DNA from: Juglans regia
Taxonomy: Eukaryota > Streptophyta > Magnoliopsida > Fagales > Juglandaceae
Length of the DNA: 64,000 nt
Reading direction: 5' to 3'
Assembly: GCF_001411555.2 (NCBI RefSeq)
Contig: NC_049904.1
Location: 20,597,370 to 20,661,369, forward strand
The notes under the pieces are model-generated. The model ran no database searches and had not been told where the DNA came from. It was given only the letters and a program-made list of their open reading frames with translations. A program made the translations under genes and the position numbers. This document shows positions 12,631-22,900 of the stretch, piece by piece (the first letter of the stretch is position 1; every line of letters starts with the position of its first letter).

Positions 12631-13565
12631 GACCCTTCACATCCCTCCTTGTTTGAATTAAAACCTTTGCATGTGAGACAAGTGGCAAGGTTCCTTCCTC
12701 TTCCTTTCTCAAAAACTGAAAACCTTTTGGAGTTCCCTACTTAGATTGCATAAGGAAGGGGCATTTCTTGGAGGTGGCGTGTGAGCTTCCGTCCTTGGCC
12801 GAAAAACCTCTTTTCCTCTTATGCCCTTCCTTTCCTTTAACAAGTCAACATCTTCTCAAGGGGTAACTTGGTAAAAATTGTGCATGACCTTTCCTATTCC
12901 CAACAAAAGGCTCTTGGCATGGAGGACAAGTGGCATGGGCGTGTGCCCTAGCCTTAGTCGTCCCCTCCTCTTTCCATTCCCAAGTTGTTGCTTCATCTTC
13001 CCCATGCTTATTCCCTAGGTGACCCTTCACATTTCATTGATCCACAACACAGTAAGTGACAAGTGGCAAGCAAAAGGAATGTTTGGGGCATGCCTGCCGG
13101 AAACCCTAGGGGTAAAATTGTCCTTGAAAAAAAGTCTCATTCCAAAAGTCTTCTATAACCTTGGTGCATGTTTGACACATGGCAAAGACTTAGCAAAATT
13201 CGAAATCCCAAAGGCCTCCTTCCAATTTCCTATGCAAAACTTCTAGAAAGACACCATTTCATTTCCCTAGGCTCCCCTTGCCAAGAAACCTACCTTGGAA
13301 CTTCATTCTTGGATCCAAAGCAATGGGCTAGGCGTGTAAGCCCATTTTGGTGCTTTCCTACATCTCTTTTTCCCTTAGCCCACTTTCAAGACTTGGTTCA
13401 AAGCAAAAACATTCTTGAGCCACATAACACTTAGCAAAATTAGAATTGGATTATGGGCCACTATTTCCTTGAATACCTCAAAGGCTTCCAAGACTCCTAA
13501 ACTACTATGGCAACCTAGAACAATTCTAAGGGCCAAGCCTAGACGAAACTCGGGCCATCACAACA

Positions 13566-14547
13566 GATGGGGCATCTTGGATCTTGCACAACTTTCCTTC
13601 TGAACAGGTTCTTCTTGGTGGGTAGCAAATTATTACCTACTTTCCATAAGAATAACTGAACCACCCCTGGTACTTCAAGATCCTAAATATTCCTCCATCT
13701 CTTATCTTCCAGTTCTTCCTCTGAACATGCACCTCTTCTGTTCCCCAGTCTTTCAAGTTGGAAGTAATAGGCACTACTGACAGTGAAAGCACCGCCTCTA
13801 CTCAAGGGGATATTAAGAATTTGCTTTAGCCTCTTCACTTGAAAAAATAGCTCGAATTCTTCCCTCATCCCATTCCCTATTAAGTTTTACAATCAACTCT
13901 TCCACCTTTGATTCTTCCCTTAGTCAATAAACTGGTGACTGAATTGTAAAAGATGATGGGGTTGGCAGCCATTTTGATCCCCAAATCTGAATCTTACTCC
14001 TATCCCCTACTCTCCACCTTAAGCCCTCTTGTAGCAAATCTCTTGCAGACCAAATACTCCTCCATGTTAATGAAGGTTGAGAACCAAGCTTTACCTCCAT
14101 TAGATTTGAGTGCCTAAAATATTTTTCCTTAAACACCACTGTTGCTAAAGATTTAGGACACTTTAAAAACCTCCATCCTTACTTAGCTAAAAGAGCTAAA
14201 TTAAAGCTCTCCAAGTCCCTAAACTCCAAACCTCCCTTCCCTTTTTGCATTCCCATGTGTTCCCATTTTCTCCATTGAATGTCCCATTCCTTTTGCTGCT
14301 TCCCCTGCCAGAATCTCAAGAATAAACCATTCATATCCTTGCATAGCTTATTGGGAAGCTTAAAAACACTCATAGTTTATGTAGGGATGGATTGAAGAAC
14401 AACCTTTATCAAAACTTCTTTTCTAGCTTGTGAAAGAAAATTATTTTGTCCAGTTGGAAAAACTCTACCAGACTCTTTCTTTTAAGGCTCTAAAAGTATT
14501 CAACTTAGATCTTCCTACAAGAGCTGGAAGACCTAAATATTTCTCAT
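13566..14547 (-). pseudogene. LINE ORF2 reverse-transcriptase thumb and zf-RVT region
   Basis: The segment continues ORF2 between the two insertions. Readable minus-strand blocks are YEKYLGLPALVGRSK (about 14545-14500), MSVFKLPNKLCKDMNGL.RFWQG (14373-14300), GGLEFRDLESFNLALLAK (up to 14179) and WRSIWSARDLLQEGLRWRVG (near 14060). Further on are GSKWLP, GGAFTVSSAYY (near 13790) and VVQLFLWKVGNNLLPTKKNL (near 13640). These are the conserved landmarks after the RT palm in plant L1 elements. Stops and frameshifts break the frame several times. The piece begins at the 12-bp duplication of the 1.2-kb insert and ends at the solo LTR. Confidence 0.8.
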
Positions 14548-14559
14548 AACTTCCACAAG
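14548..14559. repeat. 12-bp target-site duplication, left copy
   Basis: AACTTCCACAAG at 14548-14559 recurs at 15782-15793. In the uninterrupted LINE only one copy is expected, encoding the (A)CGSYEKYLGLP region. Confidence 0.85.
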
Positions 14560-15781
14560 GAAATCTTCCCACCAGTTGGTCTGCTGTTACTCAAATAACT
14601 GCCCTCCAATAGAATTTTTCCACGTAGCTTTCCCATTTTACATTTCATGTACCTATATACTGCTAATAAAGAAAGAATCCCTTTGTGAAGAAACCTTCCT
14701 CCCTTCCTCTTCCACCGAAAGCCTCCTCCTCTCCTAGAAAGGAAGCCTCACACATCCACTACTGCCGATCTGCTCACCGGTGAGGAACCCTCACACGTCC
14801 ACTGCCAATCTACTCACTTAGTCTGAGGTCTCTCCAGCCACCTTCTCCGGTGTTCGCTCTCACCAGGTAAATTGCTTGCAAAACTGATGTGTTTCTGGGT
14901 AACACAAAAGACAAAGAACACACACAATTTCCCTCGAAAAAGCCTTTTATCACGCGAGGCTTGAGATCAGAGGTGTCTTGATTCCTAGAAATTTTCATAC
15001 AAAGGGGAATCTTATTATTTCACTTTTGAAATTGATTGCAATGGTGATTTAGCCCAATTCGATTAATAGTCTTTTATGCTACCACTCTTTCTTTCTCAAT
15101 TCTCTGTTTCTAATTACTCTTAGTTTTACTTATTCACTAAGTTTTAATTTTTCATGTAGTGTGAGTATAAAGGGAGAAAAATATCAGAAAAGAGATGGAT
15201 TGATCATGTTGGAGAGAGCAGAGCTTTAAGAATCAATGTGTTGCTTGAGGGTCCTTTACTGGATGTATAATTTTCTCTCAAATCAGTGCAAATTATCCCA
15301 ATTATTTTCATAAACTTTTGTGGCAAGCATGCGAGAAAAATAAGTACAAAAATAGTCAACAAATCAGTAAGAAGTCAGTGCAAAAATCAAACCATGGAGT
15401 GGCAAAGGAGATGACAGCGACTGTTGTGGTGGGTGGCCATTGTGATGGGCAACGGAACAAGCTGAGGGGAAAAAGCTTCGACAGACAGTGGGGGGTGTAG
15501 GAAAAGATGTCAATGGGGGGCTACGGAGCTTGGTGCTGCGACGACGTTGTCTAGCTGTGACGACGATGGATCTGGTTTGGTGTAGCAGTGGTATGGTTAT
15601 TCACAAGTTGAAGTTCGTTAGGTGCAAATCAATGATTCACATTCTTCTTAGATGGCACTTTTGTAGGTTTAATCAGATGAGATCAAATGTACGGTGTTTA
15701 GGATGAAATTTCTACATGTCTTGTTTTGATTGGAGGCTATTAAATGCCCAATATCAGCCCAACCATTCTGAAGAGGAACTC
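14560..15781. mobile_element. 1.2-kb insert with 12-bp duplication, possible Pack-MULE
   Basis: This 1222-bp block interrupts the LINE RT gene and is flanked by AACTTCCACAAG on both sides. No poly-A is present at either end, which argues against a LINE or SINE. The two ends, one reversed, align loosely over about 50 bases (both begin GA.....TC, share CTG at position 25 and CCTCCAAT near position 46), a hint of worn terminal inverted repeats. Inside, 14690-14870 is C-rich and ends with a plausible splice donor (CACCAG/GTAAATTGC), followed by T-rich intron-like sequence. A G-rich stretch at 15380-15600 follows. That is how a Mutator-like element carrying a captured gene piece looks. The captured gene is not recognised and the element class is inference. 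Confidence 0.5.
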
Positions 15782-15793
15782 AACTTCCACAAG
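15782..15793. repeat. 12-bp target-site duplication, right copy
   Basis: AACTTCCACAAG, identical to 14548-14559; the LINE frame (GASVACGS on the minus strand) resumes from here. Confidence 0.85.
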
Positions 15794-17140
15794 CAACAGA
15801 AGCCCCAACCTCCATGATCCTTCTCTTATCCTCATCCTTGGTGTTACTGCAAAAAACTGAGGTCTACCCTTTGTTAAGGAACTGTCCTGAAGCGTTTTCA
15901 TATCTTTCCAACAACTCTTGGATCTTATTCCATTCTTCCAATTTAGCCCATCCAAACAATATACAATCATCTACAAAGAGAAGATGATTGATACTTGTTC
16001 CCCCTCAAGTCATTTGCACACCTCTTGTAATTTTTTGTTTCTCATAATAGTTTAATAAAGAGCTATGCCCTTAGCACAAATGATGAAAAGGTAGGGTGAC
16101 AAAGGGTGCCTTAACCCCTTGAGGGCTTAAAACTATGACCTACCTTCCCATTTATCAGCACTGAATACGTTACAGAATAGATACATTTCATGATGAGCTT
16201 CACCCACTTCTCACAGAAACCAAGCCTTAACATCACTGGCTCCAAGAACTTTCATTCCACTCGATCATAGGCCTTGGACATGTCTAGCTTTATGGCTATA
16301 CTCCCCACCCTCCCCCTCTTCCTTGTTTTCATTGAATGTAACATTTCATAGGCTATCATAATGTTCTCACTTATCATTCTCCCAAGTAAAAAGGCACTTT
16401 GAGTGGGATAAATTATAGCTTATAGCACTTTCTTGAATCTATTAGTGATGGTCTTTGACACTATTTTGTAAATGACATTACAAAGGCTGATGGGTCTATA
16501 GTCACTAACCATCGTAGGGTCTTTTAATTTTGGTATCAAAGCAATATAAGTGTAAAGGGAGAAGAATCCAAAGAGTTACCATTTAGAACAAATAAAGCAG
16601 CCTGGCTTCCTCTGCTACCACACTCTAGTGGTTTTGGAAAAAACAAGCTCCAAATCTATCTGGGCCAGGGGACTTCAAGGGTCCCATTTGCTTAACTGCC
16701 TCTCCACCTCCCTTCTTGAAAAGCATCTCGAGATCCTTTCATTCATCTCTAGGGAGACCCTTGCTTCAATGCCTCGAATACAATCCTCAATCTCCTTTCT
16801 ATTAGGATTGTTTGTCTGAAAGAGCTTCATAAAGTACCTTCTGAAAGTTTCCTCAATTTGTTCATACCCAGTAACTCTTCTACTTCTTTCATTCAACACT
16901 TCTTTAGTAAGATTCCTTTTTTTCCTTTGGTTAGCACAAGTATGGAAATACTTTGTATTTCCATCTCCAAGCTTATTCCAATTTGTTTTTGCCCTCTGCC
17001 TCCATCTCAGATATTCTTTGTCCAACACAAGGTTCAATTCTTCATTCACTCTCCTTATCTCATTTACATTGCTGCTATTTTCATCCTTTTGTAGCCTCTG
17101 CAACAATTTTGATTTTTCCTCAAGTTCCTTTCTTCCCCCA
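15794..17140 (-). pseudogene. LINE ORF2 linker and reverse-transcriptase palm
   Basis: The minus strand from 17106 to 16675 is an open block with the conserved WRQRAKTNWNKLGDGNTKYFH motif of plant LINE ORF2, placed between endonuclease and RT. Downstream, RT blocks appear in broken frames: GPLKSPGPDRFGACFFQ-like near 16660, the [12 protein letters not shown] segment near 16265, and the catalytic core FVDDCILFGWAKLEEW, whose FVDD is encoded at 15966-15977. The usual motif is (Y/F)xDD, so both aspartates are kept. GASVACGS near 15800 is where the 1.2-kb insert begins. Many stops show that the copy is inactive. Confidence 0.85.
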
Positions 17141-17430
17141 TTTTTAGCTTTTTACTCTATTTCTGAAAAGCTGCTTTACTACTATCAAGTAACTTTACCA
17201 CCTTATTGGAGGGATCCTTTACTTCAACTTCCTTATTCCATGCTTTTTTTAAAACCAGTTCACACTCATCTTCGATGACCCAAATTGCTTCAAACTTAAA
17301 GATCTCCTCTTAACCCATTCAACTTCTTTTTTGCTTCAGTAAGTGAACTAACAGTGGCATATGGTCAGAAGTACTAGCCACCAAAACTTCCACCCATGTT
17401 TCCTTATATCCTCTCTCCATTCAGGGTTTG

Positions 17431-18030
17431 CCACAGCCCTATCTAACCTTTCCCTGGTAAAGGATTCATCTCCATGTAGATTACTCCATTTAATTTGTCC
17501 CTCTTCCAACCCAGGTCATATAGGTTTCCATCATTAAGAACATCCCTGAATAAGGCCATCTGACCCTCTGGTCTAGCTCTTCCCCCTTCTTTTTCACTAT
17601 TAACAAGGATTTCATTGAAAGCCCCCACAATACACCACCCATCATGCTCCTGTAGTTTAAAGGATTTTAACAAGTTCCATGACTCCTTCCTTTTTGTAGT
17701 CTTAGGTTGCCCACAGTAACATGTCAGCAATCATCTCTTATCAACCTCGTTATCCATAATCCAAGCATTAATATGCCTTTGGGAATAATTTGCAATGTCT
17801 ATTCCCACATTTATATTCCAAAATAAAGCCAAACCACCCCCTTTCCCCACTGGGTCCACAATGAAACAACCCTCACAACCTAACCTTTTCTTCAGACATT
17901 CAATCCTCCTACTTCTAATCTTGGTTTCCATAACGAAAACCAAATTTGGTTTATTTTTCTTTGCCATAATGCAGAGATCTTGAACTGTTCGAGGATTCCC
18001 CAATCCTTAGTAGTTCCAACTTAAGATTTT
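17431..18030 (-). pseudogene. LINE ORF2 endonuclease (EEP fold) domain
   Basis: The apurinic-type endonuclease of L1 elements nicks the genomic target. Motifs on the minus strand: GLGNPRTVQDLC, with the preceding Arg codon turned into a stop (usual WNCRGLGNP); FVMETK with the catalytic Glu; GKGGGLALFW; and WCIVGAFNEIL, where the conserved Asp of GDFNEIL is Ala. A stop and frame break at about 17731 separates two open pieces (18003-17731 and 17730-17443). The loss of the GDFN aspartate alone would be expected to abolish activity. Confidence 0.85.
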
Positions 18031-18599
18031 TATGGTGTTTGGCGAGGCTAAAACTCAGCTGCCGCCACTTCAACCACACTATCTTGACCCTCTGCACCAC
18101 TGCTCCATTTCCCCTTCTTCCTATTTTTACCACTCTCTTTTCGTTCAGAAACAGTCTCACCGTTCCTCTTTTTATTGCCAATGATAATTGCTGACCCTAA
18201 CCCCACCCTTTTTCCTTTTTTCCTTGCTCTCCTTTTCTATCTTCCCTTTTTTATGACCAGCATAGCACCCTTCCTATACTCCATCTAGTCTGCAACCTCA
18301 TTAGGACTCACCTCTCTCTCTAAATTTTCAATGCCTTCACCAGCTTGAAAAACTACCTCCTCTCTAAGCTCCACCTCAAATAGTTCTACCATACCCTTCT
18401 CTTCATGATTTTGCCCTATCCACACACTCTAACTCACATCCTCTTTATTAATTATTGAATTATTCTACCCTTCCCTCCCATTGATTGATCTTTCACTTTC
18501 TGAAACATCCTCTTCCCTCTCTTCCTTACCTCTCATTTTTTGCCCCTCCACCTCATCTCCCCTTTTAGCCACCCTACCTTCTTTTGCTTCTCTGCTCTC

Positions 18600-19415
18600 C
18601 TAACCTTGAGACAGACTAGTTCCTTCCTTCTTCCATTTGTTTGACCCCTCCTCCCTTCTAGAAAAATTACTAAAATTCTTACTTCTTTGAAATTGAGTAG
18701 CCCTCAACCAAACACCATAGCGCTTTTCCTTGTTCTCAAAATCTCCCAATAAACTACAACATCCATTTATCCCATGAACATTGCATCCACAGGAAAAACA
18801 AACACCCGACATCTTCTCCTAACTAGAAGGAATCCATACACTCTCTCCCTTCACCTTAAGTGTTCTTCCTCTTGCTAAGGGCTGTGTCAAATCCACATAA
18901 GTCCGAACCCTAAAATAACTCCCCCAACCACAACCATTATCCTGAACATCCACCTCCTCAACCTTTCCAACCATAGTACCAATATGTTCCCCTCTTTCTT
19001 TTGTCATACATGTTAAGGGCAAATTGTGCATTCTAATCCAGAAGCTTTCAAGGTCAAAAGTTATACGATGTGAAGGAATATAACCCTCAAACTCCCTTAG
19101 AACTAACAGATTATTATAAAAAAGCCAAGGTCTCCCTGCCCAAACTATTTGCTTATCCACTTGATTCTCAAAAACTAGGACAAAGATATTCATACTGACC
19201 TCCATGAACTTAGCTGCCTTATCGATCCTCCATATGTTTGCCATTGTTGACTCCAATTCCTCCCTGCTTATAGTTTTCATCGAAAACACTTTACCCACTA
19301 AACTTCTCTGATCTTTATACCTTAGTTCCTCAGATTCATTGTCTTCTATTACGAAGTCTGAGACCTCCTCTTCCAGTAGCCTAAGCTTCTTCCATTTCTC
19401 TTCCAAGTCCTCCAT
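18600..19415 (-). pseudogene. LINE ORF1: DUF4283 domain and CCHC knuckle
   Basis: The first 198 codons (19415-18819) start MEDLEEKWKKLRLLEEEVSD and hold a DUF4283-type nucleic-acid-binding domain (WRIDKAAKFMEVSMNIFVLV, then GRPWLFYNNLLVLREFEGY and FWIRMHNLPL), which precedes the zinc finger in plant L1 ORF1 proteins. After a stop at 18819 comes CFSCGCNVHGINGC (C-x2-C-x4-H-x4-C) and KRYGVWLRA, the zf-CCHC_4 type, in the next open block (18812-18600). The region down to about 18030 is a degraded Lys/Glu/Ser-rich tail. ORF1 proteins package LINE RNA. The start Met lies only about 12 bases from the end of recognisable element sequence. Confidence 0.85.
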
Positions 19416-19430
19416 TGCTCGCCATTTACG

Positions 19431-19631
19431 TATTGTTTGGATAGTGAGATATGAGGAGATGACTTTAGATGAAAGTTAAAAGTTAAATAAAATATTGTAA
19501 GAATATTATTTTTTAATATTATTATTGTTTTGGGTTTTGAAAAAGTTGAATTGTTTATTATATTTTGTGTGGAAATTTAAAAACATTGTAATGATGGGAT
19601 GGGATTAAATCATTTCTGTATCCAAACGGGG
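19431..19631. mobile_element. ~200-bp MITE (Fagales-type)
   Basis: The ends are inverted repeats: TTGTTTGGATAGTGAGAT at the left and, reversed, CCCCGTTTGGATACAGAAATG at the right. The interior has AAAGTTAAATAAAATATTGT, AATATTATTTTTTAATATT and TTGAATTGTTTATTATATT. I recognise this as a very common small nonautonomous element in walnut/hickory sequence, though that is from memory. It sits between the LINE 5' end and the 3' end of the receptor-kinase pseudogene. No target duplication could be fixed. Confidence 0.7.
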
Positions 19632-19656
19632 GTCTTAAAGAAACACAAGGCTCATG

Positions 19657-20830
19657 TTAGTGTCCTTCGACATCTCTTAAAGACTTTGTTTTGATCTTCT
19701 TGAGCGTGGCTAAAAGAACTTTCATCTTAGTTCTTTGTTCAGGCAACTCGGCATAACAATATAAAGCCAATCCCATAATTGAAGATATGTAGTCCTCCAA
19801 GGCAACATGACATCTTTCATTTTCCAACAAATTGGCATCAACAATATCAACCGTTGAAATGGGCAATGCTACTAGCGCTTCAAGCCCATTTCTCCTACAA
19901 ACATGTTATCTGTAGGTTTTTTTCTTGTAAAAGTCTCAATGAGTAGAATACCATAACTATACACATGATCCCTTCTAAAGAAACAACTCCTAATCCATAC
20001 TCTGTGCATAATATTACAACTTATTGTTATAACTTACTTCAGTATTTGATATTAGTGAAAAAATAAATATAGTAAAAGTGATAAATTGTGTAGATGAATG
20101 TTCTATCATATGAGAATACTTAGTTGTGTATTAGTAAAATAATGAATAAGAGAGTTTTAGTGGTCTGCATCATAGAATCCTCATCACCTAAGAGTTTGGC
20201 CATGCAAAAATCAACAACATGTGCAACTATATCTACATCTAGTAAGACATTGCTTGGCTTCAAATCACAATGAACAATACTATTGAGTAACCATAATGAA
20301 GTATTCCAATGCTAATGCAACATCAGTCATTATATTTAGCCTTTGTAAGAAATTCAAACAACGATCATGAGAGTATAACCAGTTCTCTAAGTTGTCGTTT
20401 GGCATGTATTCCAATACCAAGGGCTTTGAAGTCGATGTTGCTACAAATGTTAATGATTTTGACCAAATAGCGATGATAAGAATTTCATAATACCTCGCAC
20501 TCTACATCAAAACACTTAAATGCCCCTTCTACTTGCAAGTTTTATAACTTTTACTGCAATATTAAACTCATCTGAAACTGTTCCCTTGTATATTGATCCA
20601 AAACTCCCTTCACCAAGTAAAGTGCTTGAGTTCAACCTTTTTGTTGCTAGTACAAGTTCTTGGTGAGAAATTATTTTCCATGTAGGTAAATTGTACAAGT
20701 CTGCTTGTAGTGGAAATCCAGGATTCTTTGTTTTGCATATATTATAGGCTAATGAAGGAACCACTACAAGGCTCCCTAACCCAATTGCTGGTAACAGATA
20801 CTTAATTAAATGCGATACTTTGGACTTTTT
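19657..20830 (-). pseudogene. receptor kinase: transmembrane segment and kinase domain
   Basis: The part starts with a hydrophobic segment LLPAIGLGSLVVVPSLAYNI (about 20800-20740). It is followed by the ATP loop LLGEGSFGSIYKG and the VAIK-like IAVKVIKL (20764-20516). Then come YHRYLVKIINICSN, LVLEYMPNDNLENWLYSHD (near 20410), the catalytic loop [13 protein letters not shown] (20280-20240) and [12 protein letters not shown], where DFG reads DFC. An intron-like AT-rich gap (20140-19990) precedes GHVYSYGILLIETFTRKKPT and a C-terminal block ending LRDVEGH at 19657. The HCD form marks a non-RD kinase. Stop codons and frame changes occur near 20490, 20290 and 19890. Confidence 0.85.
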
Positions 20831-20879
20831 TTATTTATTATGAGGGGTGCACCACAAAGCACATCATTTGAGATAAATG

Positions 20880-21342
20880 AAGCATACTAGAAGTGTACAA
20901 ATGGTCCTCCTGTTAGAATTTTCCCTTGTACATTTTTGAAAGAGACAGTTAGATACTTGAGGAACAAAAGTGCTTTTAAGGAGTTGGGAATCCTTCCAGA
21001 TAAATTGTTGCAGTAAAGCTCTAAGATCTCCAAGCTTGAGAGTTCACCAAAAGACTCTGTAATTGAACCTTCAAGTTGAGTGACTGCTAAAGAGAGATTA
21101 GTTAGATCTTTGAGGGAGGCCACCGATTGTCATTGGAATATACCTTGATAGTTGATTTCTTGACATTTTCAATATCCTTAAGACTTCTATATCTCCAATC
21201 TCTAATTAAAGAAGGCTAGTTAAAGAACTGCATGACAGGTCAACCTCCAAGAGATATGTAAGGTTCCACAAGTTCAAAGGAATTGTGGAAGTTAATTTGT
21301 TGAAATCTAAGTAGAAATATCTTAGGGAAGTTAGATTAGTTA
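20880..21342 (-). pseudogene. receptor kinase: membrane-proximal leucine-rich repeats
   Basis: Repeat units with L..L..L.L..N.L.G.IP spacing are readable: LTNLSLAVTQLEGSITESFG, LSSLEILELYCNNLSGRIPN and SLKALLFLKYLTVSFKNVQG (21123-20887). One more unit (TNLTSLRYFYLDFNKLTSTI.LNLWNLTYLL) lies at 21350-21230. Sequence similarity ends at 21342, exactly at the TGCAT duplication of the inserted LTR, and continues at 26964. Confidence 0.85.
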
Positions 21343-21347
21343 TGCAT
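21343..21347. repeat. 5-bp target-site duplication TGCAT, left copy
   Basis: TGCAT immediately left of the LTR start TGTAACAACCC; the same five bases follow the LTR end at 26959. Confidence 0.9.
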
Positions 21348-21989
21348 TGTAACAACCCGCTCCTTCTTCTTACGTACAGTTCTTCTTTCTTACGTACGCT
21401 TCTCTCTTTCTGACATAAGATTCCTTCCTTCTTACGTAAGCAAGTGTTGAGGATGGAAATTATGTAAACCATTCGCCCCTTCAAATGTGAGACTCGTCAT
21501 GCGTGCCGAACCATGATGACGTGTTTCAAAGGATATCGTACGACTTCTAGGGCATGCCTAGTGTTTTAAGTTTGCTGGAAATATTTATAAAAAATATTTC
21601 CAGTGCTGTTGAACTAATCTTGATTTTAAATACGACAATTATAATATTCTTGAAGAGCTCCAAAAATATTATAATTGCCAGAAATCATTTTAATATCATT
21701 ATTAAAATGATTTCAATTATTTAAGATATTATAGGATTTAAATTATGTTGAAAGTTTTTATTAATTAAATGGTTTTATTTTCTTTAATATGTTAAGTGAG
21801 ACTTCATCATTTTATTAATGATGAAGGAATATTATTTTATAAACTAATGTTAGTTTAAAATAATATTCTACCTTAATTCCTTTAAATACTTTTAATTAAG
21901 TTAACGTTTACGCATTTTCAAATCAGTGTTTTAATCCCTCGTCGTTAGATCGTTGTGTAGATCCCCAGACGAAGGGACTGGGTTAAATA

Positions 21990-22900
21990 CCCAGACCCCT
22001 CTCTTTCTACCTCACTTTCGCCCCAGCTCTCTCTCTCCCCTCCCTCTCTCCTTTGGCTTGCACTGCACGACACCCTCCCCTTGCCCAAAGCCTCTATGCC
22101 CCAGCTCGGGGCCGCCGTGCGTCGCTAGCCCTCACTGCTGGCACCACCAGCTCCACCTCATGCAAGCAAGCTCAACTGGCCCAGCCTCTCTCCCTCACGC
22201 TCCCTCTTCCTCTCCGTTGGAAGTGCAAAGCCCGAATGGGCTTGCTGTCCTTAGCGTCGCCGTGTGCCCTCCTCCAGCGCCACCACCTCCACGGCCGCTT
22301 CCTCTGCCACCGGCCACCACCCTCCAGCAAAACCAGCACCTCACAGTGCGCGACCTCTAGCGCCGCCATGCGCAGCCCACGACCACCAAGCGACGCCATA
22401 GACCTCCTCTCCCCTTCCCCTTCCTCTTCCACGTGACCGATGGCCAGAAGCCTCTCCTCCACGCACGGGCTTCCCCTTCTCCACGCACGGGTTGCACAGC
22501 TCTCACCGCCATGGTGATTGACCACCACCTCCAGCCTCCTCAGGCCACCACCAAGCCAACCCAACCACCTACGGCCCCGATCTGCCACCCACGCATGCAC
22601 ACTCTCTCTCACTCTCCCAAGGCCTCTCATCCACTTCACGACCTTGAACCGCCACCGTGAGCCACCATGGCACAACCTCGACGCCACCACGAGATCCACC
22701 ATATTTCCTTTAGCCGAACCCTAAGTCCAAACCACCACTTTTTGTGGTGGGTAACCACTGCACGTGATGGACAGTCACTGCGCGTGACTGACCGCCACTG
22801 TACACGGCTAGATACGCTGTGTACCGCCTTTCATCGCCATCATAAGGCCACCATGAGCCTTTCCAAGACCACACCTAGCTATCCAAACGCCTAAACAGTT
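21990..22900 (+). other. GC-rich leader-like segment inside the solo LTR
   Basis: The segment is strikingly C-rich on the plus strand (CTCTCTCCCCTCCCTCTCTC near 22030, many GCCACC/CCACCG words), while both sides are AT-rich. It gives long overlapping frames on both strands (up to 176 codons), which is what GC-rich sequence does by chance. No domain is recognisable. In the LTR at 58334-61220 a comparable GC-rich segment follows the TATA box, so this is probably the transcribed leader of the LTR. Confidence 0.5.

Larger units (their letters stand above)
9833..13562 (-). mobile_element. solo LTR (~3.7 kb) inserted in the LINE
   Basis: LINE coding sequence stops at 9832 and resumes at 13563-13569 with the same reading content. 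The inserted block starts TGGCGCCCCC and ends CCATCACA (minus strand TGTGATGGCCCGAG to GGGGGCGCCA), a TG...CA arrangement. The flanks read ATAGATG on the left and ACAGATG on the right, a 7-bp duplication with one mismatch, or AGATG if the ends are shifted. On the minus strand a TATA box (ACTATATAAGG, 12630-12620) stands about 930 bases from the start, followed by a purine/pyrimidine-rich leader, which gives the orientation. No gag or pol is present and the ends do not recur inside, so this is a single LTR. It contains a 190-bp tandem duplication at 11320-11697. LTRs this long are known for Tekay-type chromoviruses; lineage is inference. Confidence 0.65.
8940..19427 (-). mobile_element. L1-type plant LINE, near full length, interrupted twice
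   Basis: Read on the minus strand, the element has ORF1 (DUF4283 domain plus a CCHC knuckle), an endonuclease, a reverse transcriptase with an FVDD core, a zf-RVT region and a C-terminal RNase H, ending in a poly-A tail (poly-T at 8940-8949 on the plus strand). Taking out the solo LTR (9833-13562) and the 1.2-kb insert (14560-15781) leaves about 5.5 kb, a normal size for plant L1 elements. All reading frames have stops and frameshifts, so it is dead. The 5' untranslated region is almost absent, so the 5' end may be slightly truncated or lost next to the MITE. I found no clear target duplication. Confidence 0.85.

Noticed and set aside
14560..15781. SINE or processed retroposon
   Set aside because: 12-bp duplication would fit, but there is no poly-A or A-rich tail at either end, and no tRNA-like A and B boxes were recognised.
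22172..22702. Long overlapping frames on both strands in the GC-rich part of the 5.6-kb LTR
   Set aside because: GC-rich sequence gives open frames by chance; low-complexity Pro/Ser/His-rich or Arg/Gly-rich products and no domain.
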